From JBALVO01 sp036961445 (GTDB lineage Bacteria; Pseudomonadota; Gammaproteobacteria; Pseudomonadales; Halieaceae), in the NCBI GenBank assembly GCA_036961445.1, contig JBALVO010000002.1, positions 1-64,000 on the forward strand: DNA of 64,000 nucleotides, written 5' to 3'. Shown here piece by piece: positions 1-8,815 of the stretch. A program made the translations under genes and the position numbers. How positions within the stretch are numbered: position 1 is the stretch's first letter; each line of letters begins with the position of its first letter. Under the pieces are notes generated by a model, which had not been told where the DNA came from, ran no database searches, and saw only the letters and a program-made list of their open reading frames with translations.

Positions 1-1
1 T

Positions 2-1036
2 ATGTCTGCACCTTATTCGTTAGAGCACTCCATGCTTTCCACGCTCATCCTGCCAGTGGCTCAGGCACTGCGTCAGCGCGGAATTGATGCGCTGGAGCTA
101 ACCGAAGAGGTCGGGATTGATGTGGCAAAGATGGCGGCACCGGACTGGCGGGTGTCCCACAAGGCGTTCAATACGCTCATGGGGCGTTGCGTGGAGTTGA
201 CCGGGGATGAAGCCTTTGGGTTATTTGCGGCAGAGCAATTGCATCCCCAGGTATTGCATGGCCTGGGCCTGGCCTGGTTAGCCAGCGACACGGTTTATGA
301 TGGTCTGGTGCGCATGGTCCGCTTTGGCAAGCTACTGAGCACTGCCACGGATTTGGAGCTGGTAGAAGAGGGGGAATATGTCCATGTTTATCTGGGGCGT
401 AATCTGGAGATTGACAACTTCGTGCACGCCGGCAGGGACTATGGCGTCGGCGTGATGGTGCGTATGTGTAATCTCACACTTGGCGAGTTTCTTGCACCAG
501 TTCTGATTAAGATAGAAAGGCCCTGTCCGCAAGATCCGGCGAAATGGGAATATATGCTCTCCAGTCGTGTGGAGTTTGACAGCGACGTTACACGCATTAC
601 CTGGTCCCGCAGCGATATTATGCAGCCGTTAATTACCGGAGATCCGGCACTGGCGCGCGTGAATGATGATCAGACCCAAGCCTATCTGAGTAGTTTTCTG
701 GCCAAGACTACATCGCGCGAAGTGGTGGATAAAATCATCGAAAGATTACCAGACGGCCCGCCCAATCAGCAGCAAATCGCCGATATGCTGCATGTCAGCA
801 ATCGCACGTTACAGCGAAAACTCAAGGACGAGGGCACCAGCTTTATGGAGTTGCTGCAGGACACTCGGCTGCAGTTGGCGCGCAAATACCTGCGCCAGCC
901 CAACCGATCGGTTGTGGAGACCTCTTATCTTCTTGGTTTTTCTGAGCCCAGTACTTTTTCCCGTGCGTTCAAGCGCTGGACTGGAATAGCACCTGCTGAG
1001 TTTCGCGACAGTGCGGAGCAGGGTGCCGCGCACTAA
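2..1036 (+). CDS. AraC-family transcriptional regulator
   Basis: DNA-binding regulator of the AraC family, cytoplasmic, probably sensing a small organic ligand. Residues ~20-210 fit the arabinose-binding-like ligand domain of OruR-type regulators. Residues ~250-335 hold the double helix-turn-helix: IADMLHVSNRTLQRKL in the first HTH and the family signature GFSEPSTFSRAFKRWTG followed by PAEFR in the second. 344 aa is the usual length. The ATG sits on the second base of the window, so its ribosome-binding site is not visible; an in-frame ATG at 32 (MLSTLILPV) is an alternative start. The regulated gene is probably the upstream, unseen neighbour or the regulator itself; nothing here identifies the ligand. 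Confidence 0.9.
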   Translation: MSAPYSLEHSMLSTLILPVAQALRQRGIDALELTEEVGIDVAKMAAPDWRVSHKAFNTLMGRCVELTGDEAFGLFAAEQLHPQVLHGLGLAWLASDTVYDGLVRMVRFGKLLSTATDLELVEEGEYVHVYLGRNLEIDNFVHAGRDYGVGVMVRMCNLTLGEFLAPVLIKIERPCPQDPAKWEYMLSSRVEFDSDVTRITWSRSDIMQPLITGDPALARVNDDQTQAYLSSFLAKTTSREVVDKIIERLPDGPPNQQQIADMLHVSNRTLQRKLKDEGTSFMELLQDTRLQLARKYLRQPNRSVVETSYLLGFSEPSTFSRAFKRWTGIAPAEFRDSAEQGAAH

Positions 1037-1134
1037 AAACTGGCGCCTGTAGCCATGCCCGTGTCGCTTGTGGCCATGCTGTAGCGTATCGTTGACCTGT
1101 ACTGTATCCACAAGCCCTTTTAGGAGAATGTGTC

Positions 1135-1389
1135 ATGCAGAACCCCGTTACCGTAATCACTGATAAAGTCGCTGCCATGCTTAAATCCATGGTCTACATG
1201 GCGATGCGGGTTTCGTATCGCCGCGGGGCTACCGCAACAGAGCTTTCCGGTTTTCTTCATGACTGGGCACCCTCAGCAAGCGAGATGTTCCATGAGGGCA
1301 TGGTGGAGCGCGTGTTACAAGACTTGCACAGGGATGGCAAGGTCACTCAGGCTGGTGCGCGCTGGTATCCAGTCGGTTTGGCACATTAG
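1135..1389 (+). CDS. Small hypothetical protein, winged-helix-like
   Basis: Unrecognised 84-residue protein. It is likely real because AGGAG (1122-1126) stands 8 nt before the ATG. The pattern of an amphipathic helix (MVYMAMRVSYRRGATATEL), a second helix (MVERVLQDLHRDGKV) and a short strand-like tail (GARWYPVG) resembles a small winged-helix fold, but I see no named family. No signal peptide or membrane segment. It follows the AraC gene on the same strand after 98 bp, with no clear terminator between, so co-transcription is possible. Confidence 0.6.
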   Translation: MQNPVTVITDKVAAMLKSMVYMAMRVSYRRGATATELSGFLHDWAPSASEMFHEGMVERVLQDLHRDGKVTQAGARWYPVGLAH

Positions 1390-1540
1390 TCGAATTCAGC
1401 CGCAATGCCTGGTTATGGTATCTTCGAGCCAGGTTCCCCGGCGCGTATTTTTTCACTGGCAGCATCACACATGTTCTACCGCGTCAGGTTTTCTCCTGCC
1501 GCTTAAAGCAGATTAATTGCAATAGAATTGATCCAGACTA

Positions 1541-1569
1541 CTTCCCAGTTGCCTGCGAGGCTTTATAAT
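1541..1569 (+). promoter_or_regulatory. Possible sigma-70 promoter of the universal stress gene
   Basis: A perfect TATAAT hexamer at 1564-1569 lies 34 bp before the start of the universal stress gene. The -35 region at 17-bp spacing (CTTCCC, 1541-1546) is poor, so an activator or alternative sigma factor may be involved. Seen directly; function inferred. Confidence 0.4.
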
Positions 1570-1603
1570 CCTCCGGTAAGTTAACACGATCAGGGGGTTC
1601 ACT

Positions 1604-2473
1604 ATGGGCAAACTATTGATAGTTGCCGACATCAAAGGTAAGTGTTGCGCCACGCCCAGGGGCCTGGAGCTGGCCGCAAAACTTGGGCAGGAAGTGGATG
1701 TCGTCGCGTTTATTTACGCGCCGCTCAAACAGTTGAAAATCAGTGCGGCCAAGCAGGCAGATGTTCGTGCGCGCCTGATCGCCGACCGCGAGCGAGAAGT
1801 ACAAGCAAATATTGACAAGTACCGGCGCCCCGGCCAGAAGCCGAAGCTGAAGGTCGTTTGGGAAAAAGATATCGGTGGCTGGATTAATAAGCAGTGTGCC
1901 GGTGATCGATATACCGGGCTGGTGAAAACCGGCAACCGGTCTGAGTCTATGGTGCACACGTCCACCGACTGGCAGATTCTGCGAGAGTGCCCTGTGCCAA
2001 TTTTGTTGGTGGCGGAAAAGAAATGGCACCGTACACACCCCGTGCTGGTAACTCTCGATCTGGCCAGTAGCGTGGCCACCAAGCGTGCACTCAATAACAA
2101 AGTACTGGGAATCGCCAAGGGGCTGGCTGAGGCCCTGGGTAGCGAGCTGAAGATAATTACGGCGATAGAGATCCCCACTTTGCTATCGGACCTGGACCTT
2201 GTGGACCCTGTCGCTTTTGTAAATAACGTCAGAGAGGCCATGCAACCGCAGATCAAAAAACTTGCTGCCGTTCACGGTATCCCGGAGAAAGCGTTTCAAT
2301 GTAAACGCGGGCCTGTAGAAAAGGTGATTACCAGTCGTGCTGCAAAAGTTCGCGCCCAGATTGTTGTACTGGGTACCGTGGGACGTAAAGGAGTCAAGGC
2401 CCGCTTATTGGGCAACACCGCCGAGAAAGTGTTGCGCCACATGAAAACCGATGTTCTGGCCATTAAACCCTGA
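1604..2473 (+). CDS. Tandem universal stress protein (UspE-like)
   Basis: Cytoplasmic stress protein made of two Usp folds in one chain (289 aa, as in UspE). Domain 1 covers residues ~1-140 and starts with the strand KLLIVADI. Domain 2 covers ~145-289, starts HPVLVTLDLA and ends with the nucleotide-site pattern GTVGRKGVKARLLGNTAEKV (G-x2-G-x9-G-N/T), so ATP binding is plausible in domain 2 only; domain 1 lacks a comparable glycine motif. The ATG follows CAGGGGG at good distance. It is monocistronic: a consensus -10 lies upstream and a strong terminator ~130 bp downstream. Usp proteins of this type help survival in growth arrest and oxidative stress; the specific role here is unknown. Confidence 0.9.
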   Translation: MGKLLIVADIKGKCCATPRGLELAAKLGQEVDVVAFIYAPLKQLKISAAKQADVRARLIADREREVQANIDKYRRPGQKPKLKVVWEKDIGGWINKQCAGDRYTGLVKTGNRSESMVHTSTDWQILRECPVPILLVAEKKWHRTHPVLVTLDLASSVATKRALNNKVLGIAKGLAEALGSELKIITAIEIPTLLSDLDLVDPVAFVNNVREAMQPQIKKLAAVHGIPEKAFQCKRGPVEKVITSRAAKVRAQIVVLGTVGRKGVKARLLGNTAEKVLRHMKTDVLAIKP

Positions 2474-2821
2474 GTTTTGCATTTTTTTGCTGCAAAAATT
2501 TGCTATTTCTCCCAAGCAGACTATTTTTTATACAGCACGTTGCATTCCCTGCACGTGCTGCACGTCCCCAGGCCGATGTTTCTGCCCCGAAACACACGGC
2601 TGTTGGCCCGCTTTCATTCTATGAGTGGCGGGCTTTTTTTCATATAAAACAAAAAGATATGGCTCAATCTTTATACTTTAGATAGCTTCGTAAAGTTTGT
2701 CGTAAATGGTCATGCCTCTGGCGTATCCGGCCATGTAGAATGCCCCTCGTCTCTCCTATTATGCTTCCCAAGTTAAGCGAACGCGGCAATATCCGCTAAC
2801 CACAATACTTTGGAGAAGTGC
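2474..2821. other. Intergenic stretch with one terminator
   Basis: 348 bp without a supportable gene. It contains the hairpin terminator at 2606-2640. After it, an AT-rich part (2641-2690) and the leader of the next gene follow. A TAGAAT at 2736-2741 could be a -10 but no good -35 accompanies it. A short open frame (2500-2685) runs through the terminator, has no ribosome-binding site and is rejected. Confidence 0.6.
2606..2640 (+). terminator. Rho-independent terminator after the universal stress gene
   Basis: GCCCGC (2606-2611) pairs with GCGGGC (2628-2633). The stem is extended inward by a partly paired TTTCAT/ATGAGT segment and is followed at once by seven T (2634-2640). It lies ~130 bp after the stop codon. 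Confidence 0.85.
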
Positions 2822-3226
2822 ATGCACGAACTGGTCCTGAGAATTAACGAGCCTGAGCTGTGTTATGTATTTGCCAGAAATGCCACGCGCAGGGGCCATC
2901 CAGAACTCGCGCTGCAGGCCTATCGCCGCGCAGTGGATTTACGCGCGGCGCTGCACGAAACTGACTCAGCCGCCGAACTCAGTGCCTTGCGCGCCATCTA
3001 CGCCTATGAAGAGGCGTTGAGTTTTAACAAGGGCAAGCGCACCAGGGCGACCGGCACATGGCAGTTAGTGAACCGTCATGGCGTGCTGCCGGCACTTTCC
3101 AAGCGTTTGCAATCAAGTGACTTGGACGAAGTGACACCCGTATTGAAAGAGCTCGGCATGGAAGACTACAGTTTTAATGCGGTACGCGAGGCGTATCCGA
3201 ACGACTTCATCGAAATGGCGGCCTGA
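2822..3226 (+). CDS. Conserved hypothetical protein, helical repeat-like
   Basis: 134-residue soluble protein of unknown function. The ATG at 2822 is chosen over an upstream in-frame TTG because GGAG (2812-2815) is 6 nt before it. The N-terminal half (ARNATRRGHPELALQAYRRA) looks like a TPR-type helix pair; the middle is basic (KGKRTRATGTW) and the C-terminal part is acidic with a short helix (VREAYPNDFIEMAA). No signal peptide or membrane segment. The gene stands alone between two terminator regions. I do not recognise a family with certainty and assign no function. Confidence 0.75.
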   Translation: MHELVLRINEPELCYVFARNATRRGHPELALQAYRRAVDLRAALHETDSAAELSALRAIYAYEEALSFNKGKRTRATGTWQLVNRHGVLPALSKRLQSSDLDEVTPVLKELGMEDYSFNAVREAYPNDFIEMAA

Positions 3227-3545
3227 AACACAGCCAAACACTCAGGCAGGAATTCAGTTCCCTACCTCGTCCGGCCCCTGCTGTATCGGGGAATCACCGG
3301 GCTTCTTTTCGGGGCTGCAATAGTATTTGCTATCAACGATCAATCCCCTGTAGGAAATCCCTACATTTTCCCGGCTTTATGTCGGGATTTTTTTTGACCA
3401 CGATCACCTCCTTCTAAACGCTTGCCATTAATCGCCCAACGAGGGCTACTGTTATCATTCGAAGTGTATTAAATTGTGCAGTCTTGCCGCGCTGCATTGA
3501 TCACGCACGTATTTTCTTTCTTTGAATTTTAATCTGGAGGTTTTT
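3227..3545. other. Leader/intergenic region before ppk1 with tandem hairpins
   Basis: 319 bp without a protein gene. Positions 3260-3320 are rich in GGCCCC/GGGG blocks that can pair; 3349-3395 holds two consecutive hairpins, the second with an eight-T tail. The remainder (3396-3545) must carry the ppk1 promoter or leader, but I see no convincing -35/-10 pair and no convincing Pho box (two CTGTCAT-type units 11 nt apart). Confidence 0.5.
3349..3395 (+). terminator. Tandem hairpins ending in a T8 tract; possible attenuator
   Basis: Hairpin 1: TGTAGG (3349-3354) / CCTACA (3360-3365), then TTTT. Hairpin 2: TCCCG (3369-3373) / CGGGA (3383-3387), followed by T3388-T3395. A third, mutually exclusive pairing exists: AAATCCC (3355-3361) is the exact complement of GGGATTT (3384-3390) and would break both hairpins. 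The simple reading is a terminator for the upstream gene; the alternative pairing allows an attenuator reading for ppk1 150 bp downstream. Confidence 0.6.
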
Positions 3546-5696
3546 GTGGCCAACCCGATCAAGAAACGCTTGGCGGATCTTCTTGACCAGGATCTTTTTA
3601 TACCGCGAGAGCTGAGTTGGCTTTCATTTAATGCCCGGGTGTTGCAAGAAGCTGCAGATGACACCGTTCCTATTATCGAGCGCCTACGCTATCTGGGTAT
3701 ATTTTCGAATAACTCTGATGAGTTTTTTCGGGTACGCGTGGCGGAGGTTCGGCGCCTGATTTCGGTCTCAGCGGGAGTAAATCGGCAGCAGGCCAAGGAT
3801 CTATTAGCCGCAATCCAAAGGCGTGTGGTTGAGTTGCAAAAGGAATTTGACAGGATATATATCCAGATTCTCAAAGGGCTGGCGCAGCGCCGTATCTATA
3901 TGATCAATGAAAAGCAGCTCGATGCGGGTCAGGCTGAATTTGTGCAGACCTACTTCACCACCACGGTTTTGCCTGAGCTCGAGCCCATACTACTGCGAGA
4001 AACTCAGGCCATTCCGGCACTGAACGATGAGTCAATTTACCTGGCGGTGGATATCAAGTCGGGAGGTGACTATCACTATGCCGTCGTTGAAGTGCCGACC
4101 GATCACTTGCACCGGTTTGTGGAGATTCCTCGCAGGAAAGGCAAGGGTGGCAAGGTCTTTATTGTCCTGGACAATATTATGCGTGCTTGCCTGCCGCAGA
4201 TGTTTCGCGGGGTTCTCGCCGTTGATGAAGCCAAGGCCTATTGCTTCAAGTTCTCCCGGGATGCAGAGCTGGAAATGGATACAGGTATTACCCAGAGCCT
4301 GATCGATAAAATGTCGATTAGCCTTAAGCAGCGCCGCAAGGCAGATGCGGTGCGTATGGTGTATGACGGGAAGATGCCTCAGCGACTATTGGATTACATA
4401 TGCACCCGTTTCGGTTTCGGCAAATACGACAGTCTGATTGCGGGTGGGCGTTATCACAATTCCAAGGATTTTATGGGCTTTCCTAACGTGGGCCCTAAAT
4501 ATCTTGAATTCAAGCCACTGCTGCCCATCCGTATCCCTCGTTTGGATGAGCAGGCCAATATTTTTGATGCGATCAGGGAAAGAGACGTCTTTCTGTACTA
4601 CCCTTACCACCCCTTTGATTATGTGATTGATCTGTTAAAAACTGCGGCACTGGACCCCCATGTCACAGATATTAAAATTTGCCTTTACCGGGTAGCCAAG
4701 GACTCGCGGGTTATTGATGCACTGGTGAATGCTGTGCATAACGGCAAGCGGGTGTTGGCGGTGGTGGAGCTCGCGGCACGCTTTGATGAGGAAGCCAATA
4801 TTAACTGGGCGCAACGTTTGACCGAGAGCGGGATTAACGTAATTTTTGGTATTCCAGGGTTGAAAGTTCACAGTAAACTGCTTTTGATAGAGCGCAGTGA
4901 AGGCAATGCCAGGCGCTACTATAGCCATATAGGGACAGGCAATTTCAACGAAAAAACGGCGCGATTGTATACCGACTTTACCCTGATCACACACGATCAG
5001 AATGTGGGTAAGGACGTGTATAACGTTTTTGATTTTTTACAGTATAACTATCGTCGGCCCAACTATCGCTTACTGTTGGTATCGCCGCATACCGCAAGGT
5101 CAGGGTTATTGGAGCTGATCGAGCAGGAAATCCTCAACGCCCGGGCCGGTTATCGTGCGTCAATGACGCTCAAGTGTAACAACCTGGTCGACAAGGATAT
5201 GGTGACGAAGCTCTATGAGGCCAGCCAGGCCGGTGTAGAGATCAAACTGATTGTGCGCGGTATGTGCTCATTATTGCCAGGTGTTAAAGGTATCTCTGAG
5301 AATATCCAGGCGATTAGTATCGTTGATCGCTATTTGGAGCACCCGCGAGTTTACGTATTTTATAATCTTGGTAAGCCACGCTACCTGATTGGCTCAGCTG
5401 ACCTGATGACGCGTAACCTGGACTTTCGCGTAGAGGTCTTGTGCCCTATATTTGATGATGACGCCAGGCAGATGATTCAAAATACCCTGGATCAGCAATG
5501 GCACGATAATGTAAGGGCACGGGTGCTTGACCAAAACCAGACTAACACCTACGTCAAAACGCTAAAAAAGGGCACAATCATTCGCTCGCAGGAATCTATT
5601 CATCGTTATCTGGAGAGCGGTAAATTGCCCCGTTACCCGAAATCACGCATGAATGAGCCGGCCCGGCGCAGGCGTAAGCTAAAACTAAAGCACTAG
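3546..5696 (+). CDS. ppk: Polyphosphate kinase 1
   Basis: Makes inorganic polyphosphate from the gamma-phosphate of ATP, reversibly, at the inner membrane or cytoplasm. 716 aa, close to the E. coli enzyme. N-terminal domain starts FIPRELSWLSFNARVLQEA; the phosphohistidine is His442 in GLKVHSK (E. coli His435) and the second essential histidine is His599 in EHPRVYVFYN (E. coli His592), both offset by the same 7 residues. The GTG at 3546 is preferred because CTGGAGG (3534-3540) stands 5 nt before it; an earlier TTG at 3522 has no such site. No ppx or phoU neighbour is present. A perfect 16-bp palindrome (5687-5702) spans the stop codon. Confidence 0.97.
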   Translation: MANPIKKRLADLLDQDLFIPRELSWLSFNARVLQEAADDTVPIIERLRYLGIFSNNSDEFFRVRVAEVRRLISVSAGVNRQQAKDLLAAIQRRVVELQKEFDRIYIQILKGLAQRRIYMINEKQLDAGQAEFVQTYFTTTVLPELEPILLRETQAIPALNDESIYLAVDIKSGGDYHYAVVEVPTDHLHRFVEIPRRKGKGGKVFIVLDNIMRACLPQMFRGVLAVDEAKAYCFKFSRDAELEMDTGITQSLIDKMSISLKQRRKADAVRMVYDGKMPQRLLDYICTRFGFGKYDSLIAGGRYHNSKDFMGFPNVGPKYLEFKPLLPIRIPRLDEQANIFDAIRERDVFLYYPYHPFDYVIDLLKTAALDPHVTDIKICLYRVAKDSRVIDALVNAVHNGKRVLAVVELAARFDEEANINWAQRLTESGINVIFGIPGLKVHSKLLLIERSEGNARRYYSHIGTGNFNEKTARLYTDFTLITHDQNVGKDVYNVFDFLQYNYRRPNYRLLLVSPHTARSGLLELIEQEILNARAGYRASMTLKCNNLVDKDMVTKLYEASQAGVEIKLIVRGMCSLLPGVKGISENIQAISIVDRYLEHPRVYVFYNLGKPRYLIGSADLMTRNLDFRVEVLCPIFDDDARQMIQNTLDQQWHDNVRARVLDQNQTNTYVKTLKKGTIIRSQESIHRYLESGKLPRYPKSRMNEPARRRRKLKLKH

Positions 5697-5791
5697 TGCT
5701 TTGGTTGCGCACAGCGGTTGGTGATGTACACTCTGCAACCCCGGTGGTGGAGTGAGTCCGCTTTTTAGCAGTTTTGATGAGGTTTAAATAT

Positions 5792-6157
5792 ATGATCGCT
5801 TATACAACGATTGGCACTGCAGATATAGAGAGTGCCAAGGCTTTCTACGTTGCTCTGCTGGAGGACCTTGGAGCTTCGGTTCTTATGGATATGGGACGAC
5901 TGGCAGCTATCGGAGTGGCAGGTGGTCCAATGCTCGCAGTGTGTACGCCCTACAATGAAGAAGCGCCATCTCCTGGTAACGGCAATATGGTGGCACTTGC
6001 GCCAGGATCAAAAGAACTGGTCGATAAGCTATATGCCAAGGCGCTTGAGCTGGGGGGAACTGATGATGGTGAACCCGGTCAGCGTATGGATGGTTTCTAT
6101 GGTGGTTATTTCCGGGATCCTGATGGTAATAAAATTTGTTTTTGCCACTTTGGTTAA
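5792..6157 (+). CDS. VOC-family (glyoxalase/bleomycin-resistance fold) protein
   Basis: 121-residue single VOC domain protein, cytoplasmic, probably a dimer. The pattern is typical: start MIAYTTIGTADIESAKAFY, strand GGPMLAVCTP, and the closing FRDPDGNKICFCHFG. The ATG at 5792 is supported by GATGAGG (5776-5782) 9 nt upstream; two earlier in-frame starts would add five or six residues before the usual family start. Members act on many substrates (lyases, dioxygenases, antibiotic binders), so the reaction is not known. Followed by its own terminator. Confidence 0.85.
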   Translation: MIAYTTIGTADIESAKAFYVALLEDLGASVLMDMGRLAAIGVAGGPMLAVCTPYNEEAPSPGNGNMVALAPGSKELVDKLYAKALELGGTDDGEPGQRMDGFYGGYFRDPDGNKICFCHFG

Positions 6158-6188
6158 GAGTATTTAAGCAACACTAACACACTGATAA

Positions 6189-6226
6189 GGTATGGCCAGT
6201 ATCCAGGTGCGGGCCATGCCTTTTTT
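6189..6226 (+). terminator. Rho-independent terminator after the VOC gene
   Basis: GGTATGGCC (6189-6197) pairs with GGCCATGCC (6212-6220) with one G-T wobble, then six T (6221-6226). Confidence 0.85.
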
Positions 6227-6256
6227 GCTACCAATTTTTCACTGGAGTTAAGTGGT

Positions 6257-7210
6257 ATGGCGGGCAGCAGCCTATTGTTACTGTTGGATGATATCGCCGC
6301 AGTTTTGGATGACGTGGCAGTGATGACCAAAGTGGCAGCCAAGAAAACTGCCGGTGTGCTTGGCGATGACCTGGCTGTCAATGCTGAGAAGGTCACTGGC
6401 GTGCGCGCTGACCGGGAGCTGCCTGTAGTCTGGGCTGTGGCCAAAGGTTCGTTTCGTAATAAATGTATCCTGGTGCCCGCTGCGCTGGCAATTTCTCTAG
6501 TGGCACCCTGGTTGATCACGCCGTTACTTATGCTCGGTGGCTTGTACCTGTGTTACGAAGGGTTTGAGAAGGTCGCGCACAGCTTCTTGCATACCAAAGC
6601 GGAAGACGCTGCTGAGCACGAGGATCTCCTTGAGCATTTGGCGGACCCAGCTGTTGACCTTGTTGAATATGAGCGCAGCAAGATAAACGGCGCCGTGCGC
6701 ACGGACTTCATTCTCTCGGCCGAAATCATTGTACTTACCCTGGGCATCGTCGCGGAGATGGCATTTACATCGCAAGTGCTGGTGGTGTCGGGGATTGCGG
6801 TGATCATGACCGTAGGCGTTTACGGACTGGTTGCCGGAATCGTCAAGTTGGATGATGCCGGGCTCTACCTGATGCAAAAAAGTGGCCAGGGCATGTGGCC
6901 CTCACTGCAGCGCTGGTTTGGTGCACGCCTGATGGTATTTGCACCTTGGCTGATGAAAGCGTTGGCTGTGGTAGGTACCATAGCGATGTTTATGGTGGGT
7001 GGCGGTATCCTTGTGCATGGTATCCACGTATTGGATGTAATGATTCAGCAGTTGGCGCAACAGTTGGCTGCCGTGACGGCCGTGGGTGGCGCACTGGCGG
7101 CGGTCACCCCCACCCTCGCTAGTCTTGTCATTGGCATGATTGCAGGTGCGGTAGTGCTTGCGGCGGTAACAATTTGGCAGCGTTTACGCGGTAGTCGAAT
7201 CGCTCCGTAA
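6257..7210 (+). CDS. DUF808 (YedI-like) inner-membrane protein
   Basis: 317-residue integral membrane protein of the DUF808 family. It opens with the family N-terminus (GSSLLLLLDDIAAVLDDV), followed by a charged cytoplasmic segment (KVTGVRADRELPVVW) and six or more hydrophobic helices. A conserved loop after helix 2 contains CYEGFEKVAHSF. CTGGAG (6242-6247) precedes the ATG. Function in the family is unknown; a transport or membrane-organisation role is only a guess. It is convergent with the downstream ATPase gene after 52 bp. Confidence 0.88.
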   Translation: MAGSSLLLLLDDIAAVLDDVAVMTKVAAKKTAGVLGDDLAVNAEKVTGVRADRELPVVWAVAKGSFRNKCILVPAALAISLVAPWLITPLLMLGGLYLCYEGFEKVAHSFLHTKAEDAAEHEDLLEHLADPAVDLVEYERSKINGAVRTDFILSAEIIVLTLGIVAEMAFTSQVLVVSGIAVIMTVGVYGLVAGIVKLDDAGLYLMQKSGQGMWPSLQRWFGARLMVFAPWLMKALAVVGTIAMFMVGGGILVHGIHVLDVMIQQLAQQLAAVTAVGGALAAVTPTLASLVIGMIAGAVVLAAVTIWQRLRGSRIAP

Positions 7211-7262
7211 TTAGACATCATCTGAGCCTGTACAGGGTTGCCCCGTATTGCTGCCTGAATCA

Positions 7263-8726
7263 TTACTTCAGTAACGAGCCCAGAATTCCACGGAATAACT
7301 TGCGTCCCAGGCTGCTGCCTGCGGCGCGGGCCATGCTCTTCATAAAAGCCTCGCCAGCGCTTTCACGGCCACGTCTTGCGGTCTTATTGGGACCCTGGGC
7401 TTTGGCCGCGCGCTCTGCCAGCTCAGTTTCTTCGAGTTGTTTGAGTTTAGCCGCTGTGCGTTCCAGGAGAACCTCGTGAGCTGAGCGGGGATCGATAGGC
7501 TGGCTATAGCGTTTTTGGTTAATGTCATTGTCCAGGACAGCCCGGCGTTCAGCCATGGTCGCTTTGCCCATACGAGAATTGGGTGGACGCACCAGGATAC
7601 GCTCTACCGGAGAAGGAATTCCTTTGTCCTGCAAGGTGGAGGCCAGCGCTTCACCCACGCCAAGCTCGGTAATGGCGGTTACCGTATCCACGTTCGGATT
7701 AGCACGAAATGACTGGGCAGCCACCTTTACCGCTTTTTGTTCTTTGGGGGTGTAGGCGCGCAGTGCGTGTTGTACCCGGTTTCCCAGCTGGCCAAGAACA
7801 CTGTCGGGTATATCACTGGGGCTTTGCGAGATGAAGTAGATTCCCACACCTTTGGAGCGGATCAGCCTTACCACCTGTTCGATTTTCTCCAGCAGGGCTT
7901 TGGGAGCATCCCGGAACAACAGGTGTGCTTCATCAAAGAAGAACACCATCACTGGTTGTTCGGGGTCGCCCAGTTCCGGTAGGTCTTCAAAAAGTTCTGA
8001 AAGCAGCCATAGCAGGAAAGTGGAATATACCCTGGGGCTCATAATCAGTGTGTCGGCGGCCAGCACGTTGATTATGCCGCGGCCGTCTCGGCTGGTTTGC
8101 ATGAAGTCTTGCAGCTGCAGTGCGGGTTCACCAAAGAACTTCTTGCCGCCTTCACGCTCCAGCATCAGTAAACGTCGCAAAATAGCATTTACTGAGGCTT
8201 TGGCTACGCCGAAACCGGCGCTCATCTCTTTGCTGTTATTGCCCAGGTATTCCAGCGTCGTGCGCAAGTCCTGAAGGTCTACCAGCAACATACCTTCATT
8301 GTCGGCAAATTCAAATACCAGGGTGATAACACTTTCCTGGGTTTCATTGAGGTCCAGCAGGCGCGACAGCAGTTGCGGCCCCATCTCCGTTATAGTGGAT
8401 CGTATCGGCGTGCCTTTCTTGCCAAAAAGATCCCAAAATGCCACCGGATAACCTCGTTGGTGGTAGTTCTGGATGCCGATTTTTTCGACCCTTTCGTCTA
8501 TTTTTGCATGGGGTGTACCCGGTTGGCTCATACCGGAAATGTCGCCTTTGATGTCCGCCAGGAAGACAGGAACACCCAAATCAGAAAATCCCTCGGCCAG
8601 GCATTGCAGGGTCACGGTTTTTCCGGTCCCTGTTGCGCCGGCTATCAATCCATGACGGTTGGCGTAGCGGGGGTTCAGAAAAACCTGGCCGGTCTCTGAT
8701 GCTCCGATGAGGATTCCATCAATCAT
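7263..8726 (-). CDS. HerA-like ATPase, DUF853 (YjgR-like)
   Basis: Cytoplasmic P-loop ATPase of the HerA/FtsK superfamily, DUF853 branch (YjgR). Walker A is GATGTGKT at residues 30-37; Walker B is VMVFFFDEAHLLF near residue 255; the arginine/sensor region GVGIYFISQSPSDIPDSVLGQLGNR follows in pieces typical of the family. The C-terminal tail (from ~430) is basic and rich in Ala/Glu (ETELAERAAKAQ). 487 aa is the usual length. HerA proteins act on DNA with NurA; no nuclease partner is nearby, so the DNA role of this branch is unproven. Single gene, divergent from the metallopeptidase. Confidence 0.92.
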   Translation of the reverse strand: MIDGILIGASETGQVFLNPRYANRHGLIAGATGTGKTVTLQCLAEGFSDLGVPVFLADIKGDISGMSQPGTPHAKIDERVEKIGIQNYHQRGYPVAFWDLFGKKGTPIRSTITEMGPQLLSRLLDLNETQESVITLVFEFADNEGMLLVDLQDLRTTLEYLGNNSKEMSAGFGVAKASVNAILRRLLMLEREGGKKFFGEPALQLQDFMQTSRDGRGIINVLAADTLIMSPRVYSTFLLWLLSELFEDLPELGDPEQPVMVFFFDEAHLLFRDAPKALLEKIEQVVRLIRSKGVGIYFISQSPSDIPDSVLGQLGNRVQHALRAYTPKEQKAVKVAAQSFRANPNVDTVTAITELGVGEALASTLQDKGIPSPVERILVRPPNSRMGKATMAERRAVLDNDINQKRYSQPIDPRSAHEVLLERTAAKLKQLEETELAERAAKAQGPNKTARRGRESAGEAFMKSMARAAGSSLGRKLFRGILGSLLK

Positions 8727-8815
8727 GTCACTCTTTTCCTGTTATCTATGGACTGCCCTGATCCAGTGTTGCAGAGTATAGTCAGGTTGAATAACACTAT
8801 CGACAGGAAAATGCC

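Noticed and set aside
2500..2685. 61-codon plus-strand frame after the universal stress gene
   Set aside because: No ribosome-binding site, non-ATG start, and it reads straight through a strong terminator hairpin.
3440..3475. Possible Pho box before ppk1
   Set aside because: CTGTTAT at 3449 resembles one half-site, but the second unit at 11-bp spacing matches CTGTCAT in only two of seven positions.
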